Assembly (NCBI GenBank): GCA_028277115.1
Contig: JANQHG010000157.1
Coordinates: 1 to 46,357, forward strand
Direction of reading: 5' to 3'
DNA: 46,357 nucleotides
Origin: Azospirillaceae bacterium
GTDB taxonomy: Bacteria; Pseudomonadota; Alphaproteobacteria; Azospirillales; Azospirillaceae
In this document: positions 33,411 through 40,995 of the stretch, piece by piece
Position numbering within the stretch: position 1 is the first letter of the stretch
How the letters are laid out: each line of letters begins with the position of its first letter
Notes under the pieces: generated by a model
What the model saw: only the letters and a program-made list of their open reading frames with translations
Databases searched by the model: none
Told to the model about the DNA's origin: nothing
Program-made: the position numbers and the translations under genes

Positions 33411-33828
33411 TCTCCGCGTGCGGTCGCGACGGCGGCTCGAAAAAAAATGGCGCCCGACCGGTGGCCGCGGCGCCTGCCCAAGGTCATGTTGAAGATCGGG
33501 CCGCCACGGTCGCCGCTGGCCCGACGTCGGAGGCGGAGGGCATTGAATTTCGTAGCACAACCGCATTGGTTGACGGAATGTGACAATTTGGGCCCTAAGG
33601 GTTTCTGCTGATCGTGTCAGCGGCGCCGGGTTCGGCCTTGCGGCCGTGCGGGGGGCGCTGCCCCCTCGACCCCCGCAAGGGGGTTGCCCCCCTTGACCCC
33701 CGCTAGGGGGTCGCCCCCCTTGACCCCCGCTAAATCGGGTCCAGGGACAAACGGGGACAAGGCCTGGTCGGGGGAGGGGGAACCCACTGACCTTGGGGGC
33801 GCCTGACTTGTGACGGAGCGATCAAGCG
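33411..33828. other. 418-bp spacer with a G/C-tract repeat
   Basis: No gene is supported between phnF and cytochrome b561. The first 200 bp have ordinary composition with an AT-richer patch at 33540-33590. The remainder is mostly the repeat at 33632-33804. Confidence 0.7.
33632..33804 (+). repeat. G/C-tract hairpin repeat, copy 4 of 5
   Basis: This 173-bp copy starts with CGGCCTTGCGGCCG, then GGGGGCGCTGCCCCC, then a block CGACCCCCGCAAGGGGG and TTGCCCCCCTTGACCCC that is partly repeated (CGCTAGGGGGTCGCCCCCC). It ends with the variant right part ACTGACCTTGGGGGCGCC. Internal expansion and a degraded centre distinguish it from copy 5. Confidence 0.82.
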
Positions 33829-34446
33829 ATGGCGATCCGCTGGCGCAACACCGACCGAACCTATGGCGTGGTCGCGGCCGGAGTCCACTGGCTGATCGCG
33901 ATCGCGGTGGTCGCGATGATCGCGTTGGGGAGCATGATGGTCGATCTCCCCCCGGGGAGCGCCGACCAGTTTCAGCTCTACCAACTGCACAAATCGGTCG
34001 GCATCCTCGTCCTGCTGTTGACCTTGGCGCGCCTGGTCTGGCGGCTGGTCTCGCCGGCGCCGCCGATGCCTGACAGCTGTCCGACTTGGCAGCGTCGGGC
34101 GGCCGGCGTCAGCCATGCCTTGTTGTACATCTTGACCCTGGCGGTGCCGCTGACCGGCTGGGCGATGATCTCGGCCTCGGTTTGGGGCATCCCGACCGTG
34201 CTGTTCGGCGTGGTGCCGTGGCCGCATCTGCCGCTGTTGCCCGAGCTCCCGGATAAGGCGGCGGTCGAACAGGCGATGAAGCTGGTGCATGCCGGCTTGG
34301 TCTGGGCACTTGCCGGACTGGCGGTGCTCCACGCCAGCGCCGCGCTCGGCCACCATTTTCATGCTCGCGACGGTGTCCTGTTGCGCATGTTCGGCCGAAC
34401 GCCGGCAGCGGCGGGCATGAGGCCTCGTGCGAAGGGATCGCCATGA
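33829..34446 (+). CDS. cybB: Cytochrome b561
   Basis: This 205-aa four-helix membrane cytochrome transfers electrons from the quinol pool in the inner membrane. Candidate haem ligands are His20 (VAAGVHWLIA), His54 (YQLHKSVG), His154 (KLVHAGLVW) and His168 (LAVLHASAALGHHFH). The start RWRNTDRTYGVVAAGVHW is the family signature. It overlaps yceI by 4 nt (ATGA); cybB-yceI pairing is widespread and suggests a joint role in isoprenoid-quinone or superoxide-related chemistry. No peroxidase gene is nearby. Confidence 0.94.
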   Translation: MAIRWRNTDRTYGVVAAGVHWLIAIAVVAMIALGSMMVDLPPGSADQFQLYQLHKSVGILVLLLTLARLVWRLVSPAPPMPDSCPTWQRRAAGVSHALLYILTLAVPLTGWAMISASVWGIPTVLFGVVPWPHLPLLPELPDKAAVEQAMKLVHAGLVWALAGLAVLHASAALGHHFHARDGVLLRMFGRTPAAAGMRPRAKGSP

Positions 34447-35081
34447 CCAGGACCAGATCGACCGGGACCGGCGCCGCGCGTCGGTCCGACCGGGCGCCGA
34501 CCGGACGGTGGTGCCTTGCGCTCTTGACCGCCGTTGGCCTGGTCGGTGCTGGCGGCGCGACCGCGGCGCCGGTGCAGAACTGGCGGGTCGAGGCCGAGGC
34601 GAGCCGGCTCGGCTTCGTCGGCACCCAGGGCGGGGCCCGGTTCGAGGGCCGATTCGCCCGCTTCGACGCCGATGTCCGGTTGGACCCCGCGCGTTTGGCC
34701 GAAAGCCGGGTCGGCGTCACCATCGAGATGGCGAGCGCAACGACCGGCGACGCGACGCGCGACCAGGCGCTGGTCGGCTCGGCCTGGTTCGACGTCGCCG
34801 TCCACCCGACCGCGCGGTTCGCGAGCACCGGGTTCCGCGCGCTCGCGGCCGGGCGGTTCGAAGCCGATGCGATATTGACGATCCGCGATCGCAGCCGGCC
34901 GGTGACCTTGCCGTTCGCGCTTGCGATCGACGGCGACCGCGCCTCGGTGGTCGGCGCGTTGACCCTGGTGCGCACCGACTATGGGGTCGGCCAGGGACCG
35001 TGGGCGACCGGGGACGTGGTTGGGCGCGAGGTCGAGGTCACCATCGCTCTTGCCCTGATCCGGGTCGGCGGCGTGCCGTAA
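34443..35081 (+). CDS. yceI: YceI family periplasmic lipid-binding protein
   Basis: This 212-aa protein has a signal peptide in the form of a long polar N-region followed by a hydrophobic core (about 24-38) and a cleavage site near TAAPVQ. The YceI lipocalin-like domain follows: WRVEAEASRLGFVGTQGGARFEGRFARFDADVRLDP, then HPTARFASTGFRALAAGRFEADAILTIRDRSRPVTLPF. The family binds long isoprenoids such as quinones. It is translationally coupled to cytochrome b561, so it is likely a periplasmic partner in quinone handling. It is convergent with the chemoreceptor gene. Confidence 0.92.
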   Translation: MTRTRSTGTGAARRSDRAPTGRWCLALLTAVGLVGAGGATAAPVQNWRVEAEASRLGFVGTQGGARFEGRFARFDADVRLDPARLAESRVGVTIEMASATTGDATRDQALVGSAWFDVAVHPTARFASTGFRALAAGRFEADAILTIRDRSRPVTLPFALAIDGDRASVVGALTLVRTDYGVGQGPWATGDVVGREVEVTIALALIRVGGVP

Positions 35082-35097
35082 CCGGCCGGCCGGTCGA

Positions 35098-37710
35098 TCA
35101 GGCGCGCCAGGCTGCGGCCCGACCGCGCTGTGCCGGCGCCGCCGACGGCTCGGCCGCGGCGGCGCGCAGGTCGCCCGCCAAGCCGTCGAGCCCGCCCAGC
35201 ACTGCCTCGGACGCGCGGTGCAGTTGGTCGAGCGCGGCCTGTGCACCGGCGCGGTCGCCGCCGTTCAGCCGTTCGACCACCGCGGCGCCGGTGCGGTGGA
35301 CATCGATGTGCGGCGCCTCGAGCGCCGCGAAGCTCGGCGCGCGTCGGACCGCGGGCGGGGCGTCGCGATAGTACCAGCGGCCGAGCCGGCAGGCGGTGTG
35401 ATCGGCGAGCGCGATCGGGTCGAGACTGCCGTCGCCGGCGACCGCGCGCTCGATCCGTTCGACGAACACCTCGTGGTCGATCCGGGTGCCGAGCACCAGG
35501 GCGGCGTTGCGCAGCATCGGGTCCTGGGCGCCGCGCCCGGTGACGAAGAAGGCGAGCAGGCCGTCGAGCGCGGCGGTCTGGTCGTTGAGGGCCCGGGTCG
35601 CGGCGCTGTTCTGCTCGACCAGGGCCGCGTTTTTCTGGGTGGTCTCGTCGAACGCGCCGACCGCCGCGGTAATCTCGTCGAGCCCGCCGGCCTGGGCTTG
35701 GCTGGCGTCGGCGATCTCGGAGACGCTGTCGGCGACCCGGGTCGACGACGTTGCGATCGAGCTGAGCGCGGCGACCGCGCGCTGCACCAGGGCGACGCCG
35801 TGGTCGACGCGTTGGGTGCTTTCTTGGACCACGCCCTTGATCTCGCGCGAGGCGTGGGCGGAGCGTTGGGCCAGTTGACGGACCTCTTGGGCGACCACCG
35901 CAAAGCCGCGACCGGCTTGACCGGCCCGCGCCGCCTCGACCGCCGCGTTGAGCGCGAGCAGGTTGGTCTGGAACGCGATCTCGTCGATCACGCCGATGAA
36001 TTCGCTGATCCGCGTGGCGCTGACCTGAATGTCGCGGATCGCGGCGATCGCGTCGGCGCCGAGCCGGCTGCCCTCCTCGGCCGCCGCGCGCGACTCCGTG
36101 GACAGGCGGCTTGCGTCCTCGGCGTGACGGGCATTGCGGCGGACGGTCTCGGACAGCTCGCCGACCGCGGCGGCGGTCTGTTCGACCTGGGCCGCCTGGC
36201 GTTCGGTGCGCTCGGCAAGATCATCCGACCCCGACGCCAATTCCGCGGACACGCCGTTGATCGCATGCGCGCACTCGCTGATCTGGCCGATCACTCGGCT
36301 CAGCTTCTCGGCGGTCGCGTTGGCGTCGGACTTGATCTCGGCAAAGCGTCCGCCGTCCATCCGGTCGATCCGATGCCCGAGGTTGCCGACCGCGAGCGCG
36401 GTCAGGCTGTGGCCAAGGTCGGTCACCGCCTGTTCGATCACCTCGGTCAGCCGGTTGACGTCGGCAAACAGGGTCCCGTGGACGCCGTCTGCCGTGTCGA
36501 TCGGCAAGCGGCAGCCGAGTTCGCCGGCCGCGACCCGTTCGACATGGTGGCGCAGCCGGTCGGCAACCGCGCGCTCGTGGGCGTGGCGGCGGGCCTGCGC
36601 CTCGACCTCCTCGGCGGCGCGGGCCCGTTCGGCCTGCTCGCGTCGGTGCTGCGCCGCGGCATTGTCCTTGAACGCCTGGACCGCGGTGGCCATGGCGCCG
36701 ATCTCGTCGGCGCGGTCGAGATCGGGCACCTCATGGTCAAGCTCGCCGCCGGCGACCTGACGCAGGCAGTCTGAAAGGCGGACCAGCGGGCGCGACAACC
36801 GGCGGTCGAGCACCCAGGCGCCGAGCGCCGCTGCCGCGAACACGACCAGCCCGACCGCAAGGCCGAGGCCGCGCTGAGCGGCCGCCGCGGCGTCGAGCGG
36901 TGCCCGGTCGAGCGCGACCGCGGCGACCGCGATCGCGTCGCCGCGATAATCGGTGATCGGCGCCAGCAGCACCGCCCTTGTCGCCGCGCCGCTGCGATGA
37001 TCCGCGACCAGCACCGGTGCCGCGAGACCGCGCCGCAGGCTGTCGTCGGCAAACCGGACCGTGTCGGGCAGGGTCGAGGCGAAACGGCGGAACGCGGACC
37101 CGGTCTTCAGGTAGAGCGCGGCCTCCCAGCCGGTCAATCGGGTGAAGCTGTCGAAGAACGCCTGGCCGAACGACAGCCCGAACTCGACCGACCCGACCTG
37201 CCGGCCGTCCCGGTGGACCGGCACGACGCCGCGCAGGCCGAGCCCGGCGCGCCCGACCTCGAGCCCGGACACCGGTTGGCCGGTCCGGTTGACCTCGACC
37301 ACGGTCGAGCGGAACGACGCCAAGTCGTCGCCGAACCGGTCGGCCATGTGAACCCGGAACATCGAGGTCGCCGGCGCGGTGTGGAACTGGAACTGGCGGA
37401 CCCCGTGGGCCGACGCCAGCCGGTCGAAGCCGGGCAGGAAGGCGGCGCGGAGCCGGTCGCGCGCGCCGTCGGCGAGGCCGTCTTGCGCCTCGGGAAGCCC
37501 GGCGACCAGCTGGGCCAGGCTGAGGGCGCGCTCGGCCTCCGCCGCGATGCTGCGGGTCAGCGTTTCGTGCATGGCGGCGAGCCGCGCGCGGACCGCCGCG
37601 TCGCGGCTCTCGCCCAACGTCCACAGCGACACGCCGGTCATCACCCCGACCAGGGCCAGCGCACCGACCAAGAGTGCCAGCGTGACCTGCATGCCAAGTC
37701 CGATCCGCAT
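35098..37710 (-). CDS. Methyl-accepting chemotaxis protein with C-terminal CZB domain
   Basis: This 870-aa chemoreceptor has TM1 at about residues 7-29, then a periplasmic ligand domain of about 250 residues. That domain looks like a single/double Cache type ([21 protein letters not shown]...[23 protein letters not shown]). TM2 is near 283-303, followed by HAMP and a second HAMP-like segment. The signalling hairpin contains the conserved [38 protein letters not shown]. The CZB zinc-binding domain has [12 protein letters not shown] and PHIDVHRTG, the His/Cys ligands for zinc; CZB domains are linked to sensing hypochlorite or zinc. The ATG at 37710 is chosen from topology. There is no adjacent che operon, so it is an orphan receptor. 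Confidence 0.94.
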   Translation of the reverse strand: MRIGLGMQVTLALLVGALALVGVMTGVSLWTLGESRDAAVRARLAAMHETLTRSIAAEAERALSLAQLVAGLPEAQDGLADGARDRLRAAFLPGFDRLASAHGVRQFQFHTAPATSMFRVHMADRFGDDLASFRSTVVEVNRTGQPVSGLEVGRAGLGLRGVVPVHRDGRQVGSVEFGLSFGQAFFDSFTRLTGWEAALYLKTGSAFRRFASTLPDTVRFADDSLRRGLAAPVLVADHRSGAATRAVLLAPITDYRGDAIAVAAVALDRAPLDAAAAAQRGLGLAVGLVVFAAAALGAWVLDRRLSRPLVRLSDCLRQVAGGELDHEVPDLDRADEIGAMATAVQAFKDNAAAQHRREQAERARAAEEVEAQARRHAHERAVADRLRHHVERVAAGELGCRLPIDTADGVHGTLFADVNRLTEVIEQAVTDLGHSLTALAVGNLGHRIDRMDGGRFAEIKSDANATAEKLSRVIGQISECAHAINGVSAELASGSDDLAERTERQAAQVEQTAAAVGELSETVRRNARHAEDASRLSTESRAAAEEGSRLGADAIAAIRDIQVSATRISEFIGVIDEIAFQTNLLALNAAVEAARAGQAGRGFAVVAQEVRQLAQRSAHASREIKGVVQESTQRVDHGVALVQRAVAALSSIATSSTRVADSVSEIADASQAQAGGLDEITAAVGAFDETTQKNAALVEQNSAATRALNDQTAALDGLLAFFVTGRGAQDPMLRNAALVLGTRIDHEVFVERIERAVAGDGSLDPIALADHTACRLGRWYYRDAPPAVRRAPSFAALEAPHIDVHRTGAAVVERLNGGDRAGAQAALDQLHRASEAVLGGLDGLAGDLRAAAAEPSAAPAQRGRAAAWRA

Positions 37711-37875
37711 CCGCCCCACCCCCGGATATGAAAGCCCAATGCGATCGCGCGACGTTTGATAGCGACCACCGTCATCTGTCGTGAAGACAACAGAAGACAA
37801 CAAATGCGTCAGTCCTGAACACCTCGACCGACCGCCCGCCGCCCGAAACTGGCCCGGTGGCGCGAACCGGCCGGG

Positions 37876-38712
37876 TCAGTGCGACAGCAGCACCGGCAGG
37901 GTCATGTGGCGCAGAATCTGGCGGGTCGCGCCGCCGCGGTGCAGGTGGGGGTAGCCGTAATGGCCGTGTGCGCCCATGACCAGAAGGGTCGCGCCGAGGT
38001 CGGCGGCGCGCGACAGCATCAACTCTGCCGGCGGCACCTGCACCGTGCCCATCCGCTCCCGAGTCGCGGGTACGCCGCGCGTGGCCAGGGTCCGGACGAT
38101 ATCAGTGAACGGCGCCGCGCCGTCCGTGTCGTCGGGGGCGCGATCGGGCGCCGTCGCCTCGAGGTCGAGCACGGTGACCGCGCCCGCAGCATCGATCAAC
38201 GGCATGGCGTCATGGAGCGCCCGCGCCGCCTCGCGACCGCCGTTCCAGGCGATCAGGGCATGCCCCTCGAGCGCCGGGTGATTGCCGGCATACGGCATCA
38301 CCACCACCGGCCGTCCGCCGTGCAGCGCGACCTGTTCGGCCAAGTCGCGCGGGACGGTCGGGGCGTGATGACCGGCGTCGTGCTGGCCGAGCAGCACCAG
38401 GTCGGCGTGGCGGGCGGCGCCGATCACCTGCCGGGTGACGTAGGCCTCGCCGATCGCCAACACCGCATGGTGGCTGCCGGCGACCCCGGACGCGGCCAAG
38501 GTGTCGGCGAACCGCCGCTCGCTGCGCCGCGCCGCCTCGCGCAGGGCCGGGCCGGGGCCGTGAGACCCGAGCATCGGCAGCCCCGGCTCGTTCTCGGCGA
38601 ACAGCCCGATCACCCGGCCGTCGGCGCGGCGCGCCAGCGCAACCGCGAGGTCGAGCCGTGCCGTCACCCGATCCGTGTCGTCAAGGTGGACTAGAATGGT
38701 CTTCCACGCCAT
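37876..38712 (-). CDS. Universal stress protein, tandem UspA domains
   Basis: This 278-aa cytoplasmic protein has two UspA folds. The first (1-140) begins WKTILVHLDDTDRVTARLDLAVALARR and has DLVLLGQHD; the second (about 150-278) begins HALIAWNGGREAARALHDAMPLI and ends LLVMGAHGHYGYPHLHRGGATRQILRHMTLPVLLSH. The second domain keeps the ATP-binding pattern GxxGH(9)GxxxxxxL; the first lacks it. Tandem Usp proteins respond to starvation and oxidative or respiratory stress. It seems monocistronic; an sRNA gene lies 134 bp upstream on the same strand, with its own terminator. Confidence 0.92.
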   Translation of the reverse strand: MAWKTILVHLDDTDRVTARLDLAVALARRADGRVIGLFAENEPGLPMLGSHGPGPALREAARRSERRFADTLAASGVAGSHHAVLAIGEAYVTRQVIGAARHADLVLLGQHDAGHHAPTVPRDLAEQVALHGGRPVVVMPYAGNHPALEGHALIAWNGGREAARALHDAMPLIDAAGAVTVLDLEATAPDRAPDDTDGAAPFTDIVRTLATRGVPATRERMGTVQVPPAELMLSRAADLGATLLVMGAHGHYGYPHLHRGGATRQILRHMTLPVLLSH

Positions 38713-38845
38713 GGCGTCTCGCTCCTGATCGCCGGCGCGATCGGGCGCGAGTTTGAGCCCGCGCGGCAGCGGGCGCCGGCACCGCGTCCGGCACCGATCC
38801 TGTCACGGACCTGTAAGGGATTGCCAGCGGTCGCCCCGTCTGGCA

Positions 38846-38927
38846 GAAAAAAGGCCGCTGTTGCCAGCGGCCCGAGTCTAGGGAGGAAACGCCCAAGAAG
38901 GGCGGAGCAGCAATCGCTTGCTGCATC
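38846..38927 (-). ncRNA. Small RNA resembling the alphaproteobacterial MmgR (alpha-r8, suhB-type) family
   Basis: Read on the minus strand this segment forms three hairpins in a row: GCAGCAA/TTGCTGC with a 4-nt loop (38907-38924), CGCCC/GGGCG with a 5-nt loop (38890-38904), and a terminator stem GGCCGCT/AGCGGCC followed by six T residues (38872 down to 38847). The single-stranded link between hairpins 2 and 3 reads TTTCCTCCCTAGAC, the conserved pyrimidine anti-Shine-Dalgarno stretch I recall for MmgR RNAs. Total length of about 80 nt also fits. MmgR tunes polyhydroxybutyrate granule (phasin) accumulation in rhizobia. The 5' end is not determined; it is placed just before hairpin 1. Confidence 0.75.
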
Positions 38928-39247
38928 GCAAAATTCGCACGGCGTGCGCCGGGTTGCAAGAGCGAACAGGTCACGGCAAGGGCGACGGTTGCTGGTGGCT
39001 GGCATGTGTTGTACGCAGGCTTCGTTCGACGCGAGGGCGGCAACGATCTGATCGGCAATTCACTGCGGCCATTGCAACGCGACGAGGACGGTTTCATATC
39101 TTGCAATGAGATCCGGTGCGCGCGCGGTCGCGAACGTATACGCGACTGTGTCTGCCGGTGGCAGCGGGAACCCGCGGCAGTGTGAACCCGCGGCAGTGTT
39201 CAGTGCGCTGAAAGCGCACTCAGATGGAGCGTCAGACGGAGCGATCG
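38928..39247. other. 320-bp spacer with a tandem repeat and a palindrome
   Basis: A perfect 16-bp tandem repeat, GAACCCGCGGCAGTGT, occurs at 39168-39183 and 39184-39199. AGTGCGCT (39202-39209) and AGCGCACT (39213-39220) form an 8-bp palindrome 28 bp before the start of the flagellar-rod-like gene. The left side (about 38928-38970) should hold the promoter of the sRNA. No other gene is seen. Confidence 0.65.
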
Positions 39248-39484
39248 ATGGCGGAAATCGGGGCGATCGGGGGTGGCTTGACCGCAGCGCGGACGGCCGC
39301 ACTCACCGGGCTTGACCGTGCGGGTCAGCGCGCCGCCGGCGCGGGACAGGCGATTGCCGCTGGTCGGGTCGATACGGCGAACACGGTCGCGCTGGTCTCG
39401 GCGGAGACCGAGTTTTCGGCCAACGCCAAGGTGCTGGCGGCCAGCGATCGAATGACCCGCGAGGCGATTGATCTGATCGTCTAA
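39248..39484 (+). CDS. Small flagellar rod/hook-like helical protein
   Basis: In this 78-aa protein the C-terminal half, VDTANTVALVSAETEFSANAKVLAASDRMTREAIDLIV, resembles the C-terminal helix of flagellar axial proteins (FlgB/FlgC/FlgE/FlgG type: position of Asn-Thr-Val...Ala-Glu-x-x-Phe...Asn-x-Lys...). The N-terminal half is Gly/Ala-rich and helical. No central domain exists, so it cannot be a normal rod protein. The ATG at 39248 is chosen for GGAG 7 nt upstream. It is far from any flagellar gene in this window. It could be a free-standing coiled-coil component or a fragment; the regular promoter-side elements favour a real gene. Confidence 0.65.
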   Translation: MAEIGAIGGGLTAARTAALTGLDRAGQRAAGAGQAIAAGRVDTANTVALVSAETEFSANAKVLAASDRMTREAIDLIV

Positions 39485-39497
39485 GCCGGGACGGCGA

Positions 39498-40226
39498 TCA
39501 TACCCCCAGATGGGGCAGACCCTGCGCGAGCAACGCGGGCAACTCGGCCCGTGATCCGGTGAGAACGGAACGGCCGCGGTCGAGCACGACCACCCGGTCG
39601 GCGACCGCGCGTGCCAGCGCAATAGACTGTTCGCAGATCAGCAACCCGACCCCCTGGCCGCGCAAGGTGTGAATGAGCTCGGTGATCCGGGCGCGCAGGC
39701 GCGGCGCCAGCCCTTCGCTCGGCTCGTCCAACAGGACGAGGCGCGGGTTGCCGGCGAGCGCGCGGGCGATCGCGAGCATCCGCTGCTCGCCGCCGCTCAG
39801 CGTGCCGCCGCGTCGCTCGGCGAGTTGCGCGAGGCGGGGAAACAGCTCGAACAACCGGTCGCGCGACCATCGCGCGGGCTCGGTCGCGGGGGAGCGGCGG
39901 GCCAGGGTCAGGGTCTCGGCGACCGTCAGCCCGGAGAAGACGCGTCGGTCCTCGGGCACATAGCCGATGCCGCGCCGGGCGATCTCGTGGGTCGCGGCGC
40001 CGGCCAGGTCGGCGCCGTCGAACCGGCGCGCGCCGCGCACCGTCGGGATCATCCCGAGCACCGCGCGCAAGCTGGTGGTCTTCCCGGCGCCGTTGCGCCC
40101 GAGCACGACCACGCACTCGCCCGGCCCGACCTCGAGCGTCACGTCGAACAACGCCTGGGCGCTGCCGTACCACGCCGCGACGCCGGCGAGGACCAGACGT
40201 CCGGCCTCCGCCTCATGACCCGTCAT
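39498..40226 (-). CDS. livF: Branched-chain amino acid-type ABC transporter ATPase LivF
   Basis: This 242-aa ABC ATPase has Walker A GRNGAGKTT, Q-loop GYVPEDRRVF (typical LivF), signature LSGGEQRML and Walker B LVLLDEPSEGLAP. It pairs with LivG to power uptake of an amino acid, amide or related small molecule. The ATG at 40226 overlaps the livG end by 14 nt. It is the last gene of the operon livK-livHM-livG-livF on the minus strand. The substrate cannot be inferred from the ATPase. Confidence 0.94.
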   Translation of the reverse strand: MTGHEAEAGRLVLAGVAAWYGSAQALFDVTLEVGPGECVVVLGRNGAGKTTSLRAVLGMIPTVRGARRFDGADLAGAATHEIARRGIGYVPEDRRVFSGLTVAETLTLARRSPATEPARWSRDRLFELFPRLAQLAERRGGTLSGGEQRMLAIARALAGNPRLVLLDEPSEGLAPRLRARITELIHTLRGQGVGLLICEQSIALARAVADRVVVLDRGRSVLTGSRAELPALLAQGLPHLGV

Positions 40227-40995
40227 GGTCGCCCCCCAGCGCCGGCGCGGCCTGGTCGCCCAGATAGGCGGCGCGCACCCGGGCGTCCGCACGCACCTGG
40301 TGTGGCGGGCCGGCCGCGATCACCCGGCCTTGGTCGAGCACCAGCACCCGCTCGGCATGGCCGAACACCAGATCCACGTCGTGCTCGACGAACAGGACCG
40401 CGGTGCCGTCGGCGCGCGCGCGCGCCAGCGCCAGCGCGAGCAGCGGCCCGCGCGCATCGTCGCCGAGGCCCGCGGTCGGCTCGTCGAGCAACAAGAGCGA
40501 CGGCCGCGCCGCCATCGCCAGCGCGAGGTCGAGTCGCTTCAGCGTACCGTACGGCAGATCGCCACAGCGCGCCCCGGCCAGCCGGTCGAGGCCGAACCGC
40601 CCGAGCAAGGGATCGGTCTCCGGGTGTCCGATCGCGGCGAGCGGCTGCCAAAAACGCCAGTACCCGAGCGTGCGCGCGGCGAACACCAGCTGGACCGCCT
40701 CGCGCACGGTCATCGAGGCGAGCGGCGTCGGGATCTGAAAGGTCCGCCCGACGCCCGCGCGCCACACCGCGCGCGCCGACCGGCCGGCGAGGTCGACGCG
40801 GCCAAGCCGGATGCGGCCGCGATCGGGGGCAAGCCCGCCTGCGATCAGGTTGAGCAGCGTCGTCTTGCCGGCGCCGTTCGGCCCGATCACCGCCGTCACC
40901 GCGCCGGCGTCGAGGCGGAACGACACCCCGTCGACCGCCGCGACGCCGCCGAACGCCTTGGCAAGGTCGCGGACCTCGAGCAGCGGCGCGGTCAC
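40213..40995 (-). CDS. livG: Branched-chain amino acid-type ABC transporter ATPase LivG
   Basis: This 260-aa ABC ATPase has Walker A GPNGAGKTT, the LivG-type GVGRTFQIPTPLASMTVREAV, signature-region LPYGTLKRLDLALAMA (the LivG variant of LSGG) and Walker [13 protein letters not shown], with the D-loop intact. The start is a GTG (VTAPLLEVRDLAKAFGG) overlapping the stop of livHM by 4 nt. A long open frame continues upstream through livHM but is only a GC-bias shadow. Confidence 0.94.
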   Translation of the reverse strand: MTAPLLEVRDLAKAFGGVAAVDGVSFRLDAGAVTAVIGPNGAGKTTLLNLIAGGLAPDRGRIRLGRVDLAGRSARAVWRAGVGRTFQIPTPLASMTVREAVQLVFAARTLGYWRFWQPLAAIGHPETDPLLGRFGLDRLAGARCGDLPYGTLKRLDLALAMAARPSLLLLDEPTAGLGDDARGPLLALALARARADGTAVLFVEHDVDLVFGHAERVLVLDQGRVIAAGPPHQVRADARVRAAYLGDQAAPALGGDHDGS

